A stretch of DNA of 64,000 nt from Cymodocea nodosa (GCA_036874045.1 CM072338.1:16762501-16826500), one strand, 5' to 3'; positions 54,101 to 64,000 are shown, numbered from the stretch's first letter. Numbers and translations: made by a program. The notes: a model not told the origin generated them from the letters alone.

Positions 54101-57100
54101 CACTTCCCTACCTGATGATTGCCTCATTATCCTTTGTAAAGGCACCTGTACTTGCACCTAACACCCTTTATTTGATGTATTTTCCTATGCTAACATTGAT
54201 TCCACCTTTTGTAGTTTTGCCTTATCCCTTATCTACAAAGTCAATTTCCACGGATCATCATCAAACTCTTTAAATCCCTCATTAGAAGACAACTATGGAT
54301 GAGGAGATGGAGGTACTCCATTCTCATGGCACTTGGGATCTAGTCTCTTTCCCTAATGATGTAAATGTGACCTCCTGCCAATGGGTTTTCACCATCAAAC
54401 GCCATCTTGATGGCTCCATTGATAAATATAAAGCTTGTTTGGTGGCTCGCAATTTTTCTCGAGAGTATAGGATTGACTACTTAGAAACTTCTTCTCTAGT
54501 TTTACAACTTGACTCTATTCATGTTCTCTTATCTTTTTCTGTTAGTCACTCTTGGTCAATTTACCAACTTGATGTCAAAAATGTCTTCTTATATGAAGAC
54601 CTAAAAGAATAGGTGTTCATGAAACAACTTCTAGATCATATTGCTTAGGGGGAGTTATGCGTATGTAGATTGAACAAAACACTCTATGATCTTAAACAAA
54701 GTCCTAAGGCTTGGTTTACCAAGTTTAGCAATGTTATGAGGAGTGCTGGATTTGAAAACTACCATGTTGATTATTCTATATTTATCAAGAAGACCTCTCG
54801 AGGTATTGTTATTGTTACAGTTTACGTTAATGATATGCTATTCATCGATAATGATCGATAATGTATTGATGATATAAAAAGGTTCTTGAATCAGTATTTT
54901 GTCTCAAAGGATTTAAACACTTTTTGATACTTCTTAGAAGTTGAATTTACCTACTCAAATGGGCAACTATCTCTTTTACAGTGGAAATATGTACTAGACA
55001 TGTTGAAAGAAACTAACTTTAAGGGATGCAAACTAGAGACAACTTTCATAGAGCAAAATCATTCCTTTCATGATGATACATCTCTACTTTTTAAAGACTC
55101 AGGGAGATATAGGCATATGGTAGGCAAACTTATATATCTAATTGTTACAAGACTAGATATTACATTTATTGTAAACCTCCTAAGTTAGTTCATGCATACA
55201 CCAAGAGTTGTCTATTGACAATGGGTTATCAAAGTTTTAGCTTACATAAAGAAGTCTCTTGACAAAAGGTTTCTCTACAAAAAGTATGGTCACTTATGAG
55301 TAGAAACCTACTTAGATGTAGGGTATGTAGAAGATAGAGTTGATAGAAAATCTACCTCAAACTACTATACCTATTTGAGAGGAAACCTAATGACCCGATG
55401 CAGCAAGAAGTAAAATGTTGTGTCAAAGTCAAGTGCAATGGTAGAGTATTAGACTATGTCTCAAGCTACTTTCGAGATGATCTAGCTAAAGACCTTACTT
55501 CCTAAATTAGGAGTGGAAGTTCAAACTCCCATGCCAATGTATTGTGATAATTAGACCATCATCTACATTGTTAGCAATTCTACTTTCCATAAGAGAACAA
55601 AGCACATTGAAGTTGATTGTCCCTTTATTAGAGATAATGTGTTAAAAAAGGTCATTTCAACTCCTTTCACCTGTTTCACAAATCATCTTGCAGATGCCTT
55701 CACCAAAGGCCTTGAAAATGAAAACATTAATGTTTATGAGCAAACTATGTATATTTGATATATATGTTCCAATTTGAGGAAGAGTGTAAAATAGTGTATA
55801 GTTTGTAGTAATACACCTTAGTATCACCTACTTGTTATAGTGGTCCATTGTTACTGTATATTGTCATTTGTACATGACTCAAGTTAATGTAAAAAAGGGG
55901 ATTAGAGATTCTTCCAAGTTAATAAAAATTCTATATACAATCAATATCAATGCTAAGAAAATTACTCAATTTGATTTAGGAATCCTTGAAAATATTAAAA
56001 TTAAAAAAAGGAAAATTATAAAATTGAGATTTATAAAAAATAAAAATAAACAAAATAATGTTATATCTAACCTAAGAAAGTAAGATTTTATCAGAATGAG
56101 ACTTGATTTTGAGAAATATGAAAAATACATACCTTGAAACATCACAAAAGTTGTTGGATTGCCTTCAAGTCCCCAAAAGACTGGAGCATGATTTCAGTGT
56201 AGAATGGCAAGTTTGTAGGGAGTCGTAGGAAACCTAGGAGAAGATTACACTATCTGAGGCAAATGAAGAAAGTGCACCTGTCTCCACTGATATATCTCGT
56301 GTATCAAGTGATACACATGAAAACAATTTGAAATGCACTGTTTTCACTGGTACACTGATATCTGTCCGTACAATATGCCAGTTAAAATGTGTTTTATAAA
56401 TTGATGTATTCTATGTACTGGTATTTCAAATTTCCAAAATGCATCAGTGAAGATTTGCCGATACATTTTGATATGGTATTCTATGTAGAGGTCATGGTAG
56501 TTGCATGATTGACAAGAAGTATCATCACTGTTGATGACTGTTGCTATTTAAGAGGTTAGAACCAAGTAATGCTGTGACCATTGGAAGTGCCAAACAGGTT
56601 TGGCTTGTGGCAGTATGGAGGGATTACTAGGAGCAGTTCCATGTTGCTGTGAGAAACTTGTTGCTTGGTTAATGCATTCTCAAAACTGGATAACGATGTG
56701 CCATAATGGAGATGCGGATCTCTTGTGTGCAACGAGCTTGAAGCTAGACTGATGAGTCAATGATGCAAACTGATATCAGATCATCAATTGAAATTTGTTA
56801 TTCTGTTGTAGCAACTAGCAAGACTATCAATGTCAGAATTCAAGTATCATTCGATTCAATAGACACCTTTTTTGAAGTTGGTGAAACTGAATATAAGCTG
56901 TATAACATAAGCTTAATTTGTTGTGGACAGTTAACCGTGATATCCAAAGCTTCCCAAGATGGCTGTGCAAGTTAATTCTGATGAATTGAAGCATGATAGA
57001 ATCATCAATGATGTGATGAACTGGTGCTCCACCCGGGAACAAGTAAAACACTAAAGAAATGCTGTCAGATTCACGAAATTGTTATCAGATGTTTCAAAGC

Positions 57101-58060
57101 ATGATTACTGATACTGATGGTCCATTAAAGAGCAAGTTAATCACTAAGCAGTTATGCACCCAAGTGTCATAGGCTGGATATGTTGTTGGATCCAAATACT
57201 TGTTGGCAGTTGAAGTTGACGTTGAGAAACATCTTTGCACTTGAATAGATCAAGCAGAGGTTCAAAGCATATATTCAGAGAAAATCAAGTTTTCTGAATA
57301 GGTAGTTGGTGCCTTCCAATCAAACCCCTATGCCTAGAAGATAGAATATAAAAACTGAAGAAAGAAGATAGAGGCGTATGAACAATGCAGTTGTGGAAGC
57401 ATAAAATAAATACTCTTGTATGAGAGGATCGGAAAGCACAAAAAAGAGTCTTGTGAGAGTCATGACTAATGAAGAAAAGTTGGTTTTTCATGAAGCCTAA
57501 CTTACGTATCGTCATTGTTCTGCATATTTTTATAATAGGTTTGCGAAGGAGTCCATATCTGGTCTTCTTTCCATTGGGTGTTTGCAATATTTGAATTTTA
57601 ACATATATGCAGAAAACATAAAAAATTTAATTAGGAAAAGATATGAAAACTAAATTACAACTGTTCCTTCACCAGTTAGAAAAGATCCATGAAAAGATCA
57701 ACAAACTTTTGATTTTACTATTGTGGCCCATAGATCCATACACACCTCATATTTTGTGGTCGTAATAGTTTGATGGATAAGGATCTGTCTCATTGCTTAC
57801 ATGAGAATTCCATTCCTCTCCTATCTTAGTAAGTTTCTATAAATTGCAACCATATACATAAGATGCCTGAAAATTAACCTGTGGAAATGTCATGATATAA
57901 ATGCCAATTCCTTGTGATTCTTTGAGCAGTGTGAACTTATGGTGAACTTTTCTTTTCAGGCAATAAGATGCTTTGCAGAAAGCACATCAACCTCTGCTGA
58001 AATCATGTTTGGTATTTACATCAATTTGGTCAAGATAATGCCTACTACTTTTGAAAAGAG
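39111..58060 (+). CDS. ABCC13: ABCC-class (MRP) ABC transporter, ABCC13-like, 5' exons only
   Basis: ABCC transporters export conjugates or other organic compounds. Six exons join in frame: 39111-39140, 39264-39304, 39430-39514, 45662-45826, 45915-46046 and 57960-58060, coding the first 184 residues. The order is MDFICPNSPP, VWDGSRLSACFEN, MVLGFGANSVTIVMIIVLGL, LAKVFLSFVPALGACACF, HYHEWLLVCSQFLLW, FCNPILCIWWIIKVLF and AEIMFGIYINLVKI. This matches my recollection of the N-terminal membrane domain (TMD0-like) of Arabidopsis ABCC13/MRP11. The hydrophobic segments are consistent with several transmembrane helices. Intron 2 is U12-type AT-AC. Introns 3 and 5 have swollen to 6.1 and 11.9 kb by transposon insertion. 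Exons coding the ATPase domains must lie beyond the right edge, or the gene is broken; no premature stop was found in the exons seen. Confidence 0.78.
39305..39429 (+). other. U12-type AT-AC intron (125 nt) in the ABCC13-like gene
   Basis: The donor is ATATCCTT at 39305-39312, identical to the minor-spliceosome AT-AC consensus. The branch-site CCTTAAC lies at 39411-39417, with the branch A at 39416 about 13 bases before the 3' end. The intron ends in AC at 39428-39429. Splicing joins AAC-AT to G-GTA, producing CFENMVLGFGAN, which restores the family sequence across the junction. No GT-AG pair gives the same product. Confidence 0.85.
39572..44781 (+). mobile_element. Decayed Copia LTR retrotransposon in ABCC13-like intron 3
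   Basis: Related sequences at about 39572-39864 and 44488-44781 are the LTRs, ending ACCTACA. The first is followed by TTGGTATCAGAG, an initiator-Met primer-binding site. The interior reads in Copia order, through many stops: gag (KLNEINYKMWYQKIRHVL, from 40375), a zinc knuckle (YGQFGYFRVNCPNKDK, near 41080), protease (WWIDSSVTRHIAK, 41229), integrase-like segments, reverse transcriptase (AYKLNRSIYDLKQASRQLY, 43233) and RNase H (MYCDNQVTISLIHS, 44126; YIPTKDMIVDLLTK, 44253). The YVDD catalytic motif is lost (YVVISC). LTRs differ by roughly 15 percent, mostly transitions. I found no convincing target duplication. The 3' LTR keeps CTATAAATAG at 44662-44671. Confidence 0.9.
44782..45661 (+). other. 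Rest of ABCC13-like intron 3
   Basis: AT-rich sequence between the Copia 3' LTR and exon 4, ending in the acceptor ACAACTTTTTTCAG. No coding feature is supported. Confidence 0.6.
46475..46700 (+). repeat. Degenerate tandem repeat with TGTGGAYATC core
   Basis: About three units of 65-70 bases share GTGGATGTCC, TGTGTGGACATCT and a spacer with GATCTGCAAG- or CATCTGCCAC-like sequence (46490-46560, 46560-46625, 46625-46690). It lies in ABCC13-like intron 5. Short Trp/Val-rich frames over it are not genes. Confidence 0.7.
47145..47765 (-). mobile_element. 5'-truncated LINE with RNase H domain and poly-A tail
   Basis: On the minus strand the sequence codes KLNTDEATDYKGTVGGGILR, VAFYNVLEDLGPIYAEAKAL and FEGLQLCIERRF, then, after a frameshift, DSKVPYEAI and AYREANKVANLVAKEGV. 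These are the segments of the plant RNase H-like domain found at the end of many LINE ORF2 proteins. It ends in an A-run of about 20 (T-run at 47149-47167 on the plus strand), as expected for a retroposed 3' end. Reverse transcriptase is missing, so the copy was truncated at insertion or later. No target duplication was recognised. Confidence 0.75.
48165..48981. mobile_element. PIF/Harbinger-like non-autonomous DNA element
   Basis: The ends GGATGTATTTGGTAA (48168) and, inverted, GGAAGTGTTTGGAAA (48978) form a degenerate terminal inverted repeat of about 15 bases. They are flanked by TTA on each side (48165-48167 and 48979-48981), the target site of PIF/Harbinger and Tourist-type elements. The 811-bp interior has no transposase. 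It lies in ABCC13-like intron 5. Confidence 0.6.
49017..49235 (-). pseudogene. Copia integrase fragment
   Basis: The minus strand codes LYLISRIASIALSGKIHLRP, LYPKSGLFSLSPQVFISYVV and TIKCFFFCYS. This corresponds to the end of the Copia integrase (LINRMPS, then the LYPK, LFSL, KCVFxGYS series) and resembles the segment at 53.65-53.82 kb. It is a short remnant in the orientation opposite to the intact-ended Copia nearby. Confidence 0.7.
49236..51100. other. Part of ABCC13-like intron 5 without recognised features
   Basis: AT-rich; probably old transposon debris. No protein motif or paired termini could be identified with confidence. Confidence 0.4.
51101..55924 (+). mobile_element. Decayed Copia LTR retrotransposon in ABCC13-like intron 5
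   Basis: Short LTRs at about 51106-51234 and 55785-55919 share AAAATAGTGT, TCATTTGTACATGACTCAAG and TTAATG blocks. TGGTATCAAAGC follows the first LTR directly at 51235, and the purine tract GAGGAAGAG precedes the second. TAATA on both sides (51101-51105 and 55920-55924) is a probable target duplication. Frames broken by stops give integrase (SSKVFKYVIFVQDLSSS, 53715; KCMFVGYSRSQKGY, 53789), reverse transcriptase (CQWVFTIKRHLDGSIDKYKA, 54378; NKTLYDLKQSPKAWF, 54673) and RNase H (HIEVDCPF-like and DAFTKGL near 55600-55710). The YVDD motif is YVND, so the polymerase is dead. The transcriptional direction is that of the host gene. Confidence 0.88.
55925..57959 (+). other. 3' part of ABCC13-like intron 5
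   Basis: AT-rich sequence with no supported coding frame or paired repeats. It ends in TTTTCTTTTCAG, the acceptor of exon 6. Confidence 0.6.
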
Positions 58061-59091
58061 GTATTTGTCATGTGCCATTTGTCTCTATTCTAATGATTTT
58101 GTGTGTAGAACTGTTAGGATCATATTTGCCTAGCGTATTTTTGGCAATCCTTTTCGAAGATAAAGTGGTGTTACCAGTATTTCTTTCTCAGTAACTGTTT
58201 AGCTATTCCATGATATTATTTTATTCATTGTGCATTATTTTGACAACTTTTACTTTCTCCTAGAGTAATGTAATGTAGAAATTATTTTTGTGACAATGCA
58301 ATCTGAAAAGTGATTAATAAAGAATGATATACAAGAGCATTTTGATATCATATTCTATGTAATCTCAATTGGATAGAAGTGAATTGTCAGGAACACAACA
58401 TTATGCCATCAGTACATAATCTTACTTGTTGTTATGTGCTTATCGTATTGTAGTTGGGTAATTGGGTAATCAAACTTGTTAGTTGTTGTATAAACATCTT
58501 AAGATGGTGTTAGGTTTAGGGCTTTTATGTATTTGAGTTGAACTCATTGGAGAGGCACTGACTCTTGAATCTCAGCTGACTGCCATCTTCTATTATCAAT
58601 CATAGATTGATATCCATCTAAAAGTTCATATAACTTGTGTTTTCATTGACATAAAAGTTTATCTAACAAATTGGTATTAGAACAGTAAGATCAACGGACT
58701 GACTAGGACCACGTGCTTGACAGTCAGATGGTAGAGAAGGAATTAATTGAGCTCATTAAGAAGATGGATGCTAAGCTTAGCAACTTGGAGGGCCAAATGT
58801 AGTCGCAAATGAGCAACTTCGAGTGGAAACTTGAATCAATAGGGCAAGCTTCAAGAGAATCTTCTCACATGCATTAGTAAAATGATCAGGAGGAGTCAAT
58901 CAGAGGGAGAAATTTCAATGGCGAGGGGTGACTGATGGGAACTGTTCCACTATTTGATGACATGGGTGATCTAGAAGAATGGTGTTGCCCTCCAAATGGA
59001 GATCTTGAAATGGGTTATAGTGGTGGCCATTAACCTAAGGGGTTTTGTTGATCAGTGTTTTTTGGCCTTTGATGATGGTAGCAAACCATTA

Positions 59092-60598
59092 GGGGGGGTT
59101 TGTGCACTCGGAATCTGACGGAATTGAAAATATTTTCCGTCAGATTCTGAGTTAGTGGTGTTTGTGCATTTTGGAATTCAAATTCCTTGGGAATTTGAAT
59201 TCCAAACATTAACAAAAGTTGGGAAAATGAATTCCGACCTAAAAGGTCGGAATTCATTTTCCGACATTCGGCCCCTCGCATCCCGCTCGTCGTCCTCGCC
59301 CGCACGGTCGTCGTCTCGCTCGTCGCCCTCGCCTGTGTGCTCGTCGTCTGGCTCGTCGCCCTCGCCTGCGTCATCGTTGTCTCGCTCGTCGCCCTCGCCT
59401 GCGTGCTTGTCGACTCGCTCGTCGCCCTCGCCCGCGCGCTCGTCGTCTCGCTCGTCGCCCTCGCCTGCGTGTGTCGTGTCACTCGTCGCCCTCGCCTGCG
59501 TGCTCGTCGTCCTTGCCTGCGTGCTCGTCGTCCTCGCCTGCGTGCTCGTCGTCCTCTCCCGTCGCCCTCGCCTGCGCCCTCGTCGTCTCACTTGTTGCCC
59601 TCGCTTGCGTGTGTCGTCTCGCTCGTCGCCCTCGCCTGCGTGCTCGTTGTCTCGCTCGTCGCCCTCGCCCGCACGCTCGTCGGCCCCTTGTCGATTCCCC
59701 CTCGCGCTCGTCGGCACCAACACTTTCGAGTATCGAAAGTCTCTATTTCTCCTGAACGAACGCAGGTATGTGGTATCGCAGATTTGCGTTGATTTGAGAA
59801 ATTTGTTATGAGGTATGTGTATCAGGCCTTGATTTGAGAAATTTGTTGATTCAACATTTTATTTTGTTTTGGTATGCAATGATCTAGTTTTACATTGATG
59901 TGTTGGAGTGTTGGGTTCGACTCAATTTCATTCCAGTAACCATGAACATTTCGAGATATTTGCTAGGTATATGTTGATTTACTTAGTTAAGCATAATATC
60001 TTTTGTAATTTGTTTTCCAAAAGAAGAATATCTATGGATTATGCGTGTGAGATCATCACATCAGGAATACTACTAGATTATGTAGTTGGTATCAATGAAA
60101 TAAACCAGCCTTATCAATCAGAAAGTTAAAGTGCTTATAAATTTTTTGTAATATGCCTTTTTTTTGATCATTACGAGGAATATAAAATTTATAATTATCC
60201 TTTTGTTGTTTTAAATATGTAATATAACGGGAAAGTTATCAATTTCTGTTATGTTCTGATTTATTTTATATAATGATATATTTAATTAATTGATAAATGA
60301 TATATAAACATTTATTTTAATAATATATTCATTTATTAATGTCAACAATTCATTAATAAATTAATTACATTTTCACTAATTATTTTAAGTCAATACTTAA
60401 TTTTATTAAAAATCAATTTTATTCAATTCCCTCCAATTCTGTCACGTGCACAAACACCTGGAATTCAATTTCCGTCAAATTCCTGAACGTGCACAGACAC
60501 CCAGATTTTGAATTATTTCCGTCAAATTCTGCAGAATTCAAATTCCGTTAGAATTCAAATTCTGCGGAATTCAAATTTCAAGTGCACAAGGGGAGGGG
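59092..60598. mobile_element. Nested DNA element with hairpin-rich end and minisatellite
   Basis: It interrupts the gypsy gag. The termini TTTGTGCACTCGGAATCTGA (59099) and, inverted, CTTGTGCACTTGAAATTTGA (60590) match at 16 of 20 positions. GTGCACA sequences recur near the right end. The left end holds three inverted repeats: 13-bp arms at 59111-59123/59135-59147, 16-bp arms at 59171-59186/59190-59205, and 19-bp arms at 59222-59240/59244-59262. A GC-rich minisatellite follows, then AT-rich DNA. No transposase is visible. Flanking TTA and TTT may be a decayed target duplication, suggesting a Harbinger-type or foldback element. Confidence 0.6.
59270..59700 (+). repeat. GC-rich minisatellite, 33-bp unit
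   Basis: About eleven imperfect copies of a 33-bp unit (GTCGTCTCGCTCGTCGCCCT, then CGCCTGCGTGCTC), with some 21-bp short units around 59508-59570. The unit length is divisible by three, so all frames stay open and give Arg/Ser/Pro-rich or AGEGDERDDEH-repeated peptides. I regard these as by-products of the repeat, not genes. Confidence 0.92.
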
Positions 60599-61959
60599 AG
60601 TTTTCCGAAGCCCTAATAGCCAGATTCGGAGAAGATCTCTTGAGAGATTATGAAGGCAATTTGTACAAGTTATAGCACACTAGTCACTAGCGGAATACTT
60701 TAATGAGTTTAATGCCCTTTTGATTAGGGTTTCGGGCATGTCAGAGGCCATCTGTGTGAAATGTTTCATTGGAGGGCTTACCAAGGATCTATAGGTTGAA
60801 GTTAAATATCTCAGACTGACAACAATGGTGATGGCAATTTCTCTTTCGAAAATGCAAGAGGCATGGGAACTTGCTTGACATAAAAAATTGGGGACTCTAG
60901 GGGGTGGAAGTATGAGGATGTCATTCCCACTGATACATAGAAATAACAGTATCAATCGAGCTCAAGGGGAAACTGGAAGGCTAGAATAGGGTTTGACTCT
61001 ATCTAGACATCGAAGGATAGCAGGGAGCAGTCATCAAGAATGCACAAATTCACCAAATTAACCCTAGCAGAAGAGTAAAGATAAAGGGAGAAAGGATTGT
61101 GTTTCTGCTGCAATGGAAAATACCAACTAGGACACATATGCAAGGCTAAACAATTATGTTTAATTGAGGGACCATTTTCTGATGATGAAAGGAGGAAATA
61201 GTTAAAGCTACAAGTGGAGAGGACATCAAACAGGAAGAGGAGGAATTGAAGGAATAACCCAAAATTTCTACGCATGCATTGACTAGAGGAGCATCTGGAC
61301 ACCATCAGGTTGCTAGAGAAATGCGTGGGAAGGCAGGTAATCGCAGCAACCAAAAACTCGCACCCAGATACCATGGCCCCTTCAAAGTCTTGGGAAGGAT
61401 TGGCACAGTTGCGTACTACCTAAAGTTACCACAGGGTTCTAGGATCCATCCAATCTTTCATATCTTACAGTTACACTGTAAACTGGGCCCAATTGACAAC
61501 TTAATGCTGCCCTTAATATCTATTCTTGCTCTTCCTCATTCTAAGCAATGAAAGAAACTGTTAGCATGCTAGATGAAAAAGAAGAATAATGCTGCTGTTA
61601 CAGAAGTATTAGTGCAATGGCAAGCAGATGGAGAAGAGGTTGCTATGTGGGAAGAGCATTCAAAGCTTCTGGTCAACTTTTCAGACCTTGAGGACAAGGT
61701 CTATAAGAGTGGAGGGAGATATTGTTATGTGCTTATCATATTGTAGTTGGGTAATTGGATTTGTTAGTTATTATATAAACATCTTAAGGATGGTGTTAGG
61801 GTTGAAACCTTTATGCATTTGAGTTGAACTCATTGGAGAGGGGTTGACTCTTGAATTTCAGCCGACTGCTATTTTCTACTATCAACCATAAATTGATATT
61901 CATCCAGAAGTCCATATAACTTGTGTTCTTGTTGGTGCAAGGGTTTATCTAACACTTGT

Positions 61960-62100
61960 CATTTTGTTAGAAAATGACAATCCACTTCTATGTACTTTAT
62001 GCTCTTATAGAACAAGATTACTTAAGATGTGGATTGCTGCATGTTATCATAGTACATAGGCATTATTCTTTTGGGGCGAAATTAGCTTTAGTAAAGGTTT
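61960..62100 (-). pseudogene. Copia RNase H fragment interrupted by the gypsy element
   Basis: The minus strand reads MYYDNMQQS, then FYKSIKYIEVDCHF, a decayed form of the Copia RNase H block MYCDNQAAI to HIEVDCHF. The gypsy element lies directly to its left, so the gypsy probably inserted into an older minus-strand Copia. Its continuation would be at 58380-58429, where only weak similarity is seen. Confidence 0.6.
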
Positions 62101-62379
62101 TGCTTCGTCATATGGCCATATGGGCCATCCTCCTTCACTAGTACTGGAACAAGGCAACCTTTTTGGTTGCTTTTTTTTAGCTGCCAAGTTATTATCCACA
62201 AAAATATGGTAAGTTGGTGTAGGTTTCTCATCTCCTCTATCTGCAATATAGACTAATGTAACATACCACATTTATAAATTCCCTTTCATACTATTTTAAG
62301 GTCTTTTTATGCTTAGCCTATAGCGACCTAAGACTATCACATTTCATGATGCTCATCAAGATACTAGAATGTAATACAA

Positions 62380-62725
62380 CAACAATTTCCATAATTCTAC
62401 TATGTTTGGTTGTTTATAATGCTACAATGGAATAGAACAACAATAATATGTGTTGTAATCCCATTATGTGGGATCGACTATATAAATCTTTTTTCAAATA
62501 TTTCTTGTTATGGACAAATCTTTTGTTAAATTGCATAAATTTAAATTTTTTCTTATAATTCTTAAACAAGCAGTTTTAGGTTTTTCTCCCAATTAGTGCA
62601 CCCTTTGGCTTCTTAAGAATATGATTAAACCACTTAAGTTAATTTTCTCTTATCTTCAATTGGTACAACCCCTACTCTATTCCTGATAAAATCATTTTTA
62701 ACTTATCCTTTCTAATATTAAAATG
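62380..62725 (-). pseudogene. RTE-type LINE 3' fragment
   Basis: On the minus strand a VVPIEDKRK-like segment is followed by sequence ending ATAGTCGATCCCACATAATG and GGATTACAACA. This is the 3' end style of plant RTE LINEs, and the CACATAATGGGAT ending is shared with the copy at 16.6 kb. It is dead and short. Confidence 0.65.
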
Positions 62726-63649
62726 AAATAAATAAACAAAATCTCACCTGACTCTTTGTGTTTGGGCTTGTGAACCTATTAATCAAGCTACTAATACCTC
62801 TATGCAAGGACCTATATAAGCAATCATGTAAGTAGTACATGTCAATTAGTATACCTCTACTTATCACAACCTGGATGCAAAGTAACAAAGTTCATGTAGG
62901 CAATAGGCATCACATTGACCTAGTACAATCATAGGTGATTGCATCTCTACCGTCTATGCTTGAGCCTGTTATCTTTGTCATCCATTATGGCATTATTAGC
63001 TTTGTCACCCATTTGTAGGAAGTTGCAAAAATCCTTGTTTTTAGTATCATCTTTTGATTATGAGTTATGCCAGTTAAGTGTTAGTTCCACCTTACATATA
63101 TTTTGATTGTTACAAAAAACTAGAAGTGAAATCAACGAAGCAATGGATAAAAGAGGAAATTAAAGGATTGGGTGCTGATTTTGCTTTAGATATATTATTT
63201 TAGATAAGCTTTCTTTCCTTATGGCTCATAGATATTGCATACACTTAGAATTAAGACTTGTAAAGCATATTGGTCAACTAATTATTTTTGGATAACCAAA
63301 AATTTATATCATATGCATCATTTAATCTTCATTCATTGAATGTAGGTCTTATGGTCAAACGAACACCACAGATTAACCAAATACACTTAGTCATTTCTGC
63401 TTCGGCAGGTATCTTTCTTGTCATCTGAAAATGGGTCAGATAACTGAAATATTTTCCAGTGAGGTACTTGGTCAATCGAAGTGAACTAGTTGACTGATCT
63501 ACATTTAATGGGAAGATGGGTTAACTGTTAACTGGCACAGACAATCAAGTAGTCAAACATTGTTGTATTCAGTCAATCGATTTAGTTGAACATTAAGATA
63601 GATTTTCCTATTGTTAATCATCTCATTTGCATCTATAAACAGGAACTTA

Positions 63650-64000
63650 GTTCTTCTATTAAGAGAGAGTGTCATTTGAAAAAGGTTATTTATGGCTTCA
63701 AACAAGGTCCATGGGTATGATTTGAGATGTTAAACATACTTTCCATAAAAGGTAGTTTTTGAGCTGTACAATTGATTATTCAATGTTCTATAAGATGACT
63801 ATAGGAAGTTGTGTTACATTGATTGCCCTTGTTGATGACATACTACTTAGAGTACCTTAGAGAACATTTGTCACTAAAAATATTCAGAAGTTAAGGTACT
63901 TCTTAGGGATTGAGTTTGCATATGCCAGAAAGATGACATTTTACCAATGAAAGTATGCATTGGTTCTTCTTGAGAAGACATTACTCTTATGTTGTAAGCC
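63650..64000 (+). pseudogene. Copia reverse-transcriptase fragment, runs off the window
   Basis: Segments HLKKVIYGFKQGPW (63677), ALVDDILL (63827) and YFLGIEFAYA-like (63898) are Copia reverse-transcriptase blocks (LYGLKQAPRAW, YVDD, FLGIE). Stops and frameshifts separate them. The element continues beyond the right edge, within or beyond ABCC13-like intron 6. Confidence 0.75.

Larger units (their letters stand above)
58425..61959 (+). mobile_element. Ty3/gypsy LTR retrotransposon, internal deletion derivative
   Basis: LTRs lie at 58430-58668 and 61723-61954; both begin TGTTATGTGCTTATC and end ATCTAACA. The perfect target duplication CTTGT occurs at 58425-58429 and 61955-61959. A primer-binding site, TGGTATTAGAACAG, follows the first LTR and the tract GGAGGGAGATAT precedes the second. 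The interior keeps gag (ALIARFGEDLLRDYEG; CFIGGLTKDL; ISLSKMQEAWELA), a CCHC knuckle (CNGKYQLGHICK) and the integrase C-terminus ([31 protein letters not shown]) at 61350-61480. Protease, reverse transcriptase, RNase H and the integrase core are absent: the reading passes from [14 protein letters not shown] directly to the integrase tail. Gag is interrupted by a nested element at about 59092-60598. Confidence 0.88.

Noticed and set aside
59270-59700. CRISPR-like regular repeat
   Set aside because: The units are contiguous without unique spacers; it is a minisatellite in a plant nuclear genome.
59030-59811. Long overlapping frames coding Ser/Pro/Arg-rich or Gly/Glu/Asp/Arg repeat proteins
   Set aside because: They stay open on both strands only because the 33-bp GC-rich minisatellite has a unit divisible by three. 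There is no start context, domain or conserved codon pattern.

Overview
The window is nuclear DNA of a flowering plant. Its genes are split by spliceosomal introns, they belong to plant families (WRKY, GASA/snakin, trichome-birefringence-like, RLCK-VII kinase, BTB-NPH3), and introns and intergenic DNA are full of plant retrotransposons. First exons are GC-rich while later exons and introns are AT-rich; this 5' to 3' GC gradient suggests a monocot, probably not a grass with compact genes, but the species is not determined.

Layout. 0-4.3 kb: repeat remnants and a complete small LTR element (1652-3008, minus strand, 5-bp target duplication), then the last exon of a group I WRKY factor (4301-4757, +). 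5.6-6.1 kb: LINE reverse-transcriptase remnant. 7.1-10.6 kb: five-exon PSMD9/Nas2 proteasome-assembly chaperone gene (-), whose first intron appears to be GC-AG. 11.4-12.6 kb: four-exon GASA/snakin gene (-). 14.7-21.2 kb: four-exon TBL/PMR5 family O-acetyltransferase-like gene (+) with LINE and minisatellite material in its introns. 23.2-26.1 kb: five-exon RLCK-VII kinase of the PBL7/CDL1 type (-). 26.9-31.3 kb: four-exon BTB/POZ-NPH3 gene (-), again with a GC-AG intron. 31.3-38.5 kb: AT-rich intergenic DNA with a possible LTR remnant and one orphan exon.

39.1 kb to the right edge: the 5' part of an ABCC13-type (MRP-class) ABC transporter gene (+). Six exons were assembled by matching reading frame and splice phase. 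They encode about 184 residues of the N-terminal membrane domain and are spread over 19 kb. Intron 2 is a textbook U12-type AT-AC intron. Intron 3 holds a decayed Copia element; intron 5 (about 12 kb) holds a LINE fragment, a Harbinger-like element and a second Copia; intron 6 (open at the right edge) holds a Ty3/gypsy deletion derivative that itself carries a nested hairpin-rich DNA element with a 33-bp GC-rich minisatellite, plus further LINE and Copia pieces. The ABC core is not in the window.

No functional link between the neighbouring genes is evident; this is an ordinary eukaryotic gene neighbourhood. The most interesting signals are the non-canonical introns (one AT-AC, two GC-AG) and the layered transposons inside the ABC transporter gene. 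I found no tRNA, rRNA or CRISPR array. Gene models rest on reading the sequence by eye and on remembered family features, not on database searches.
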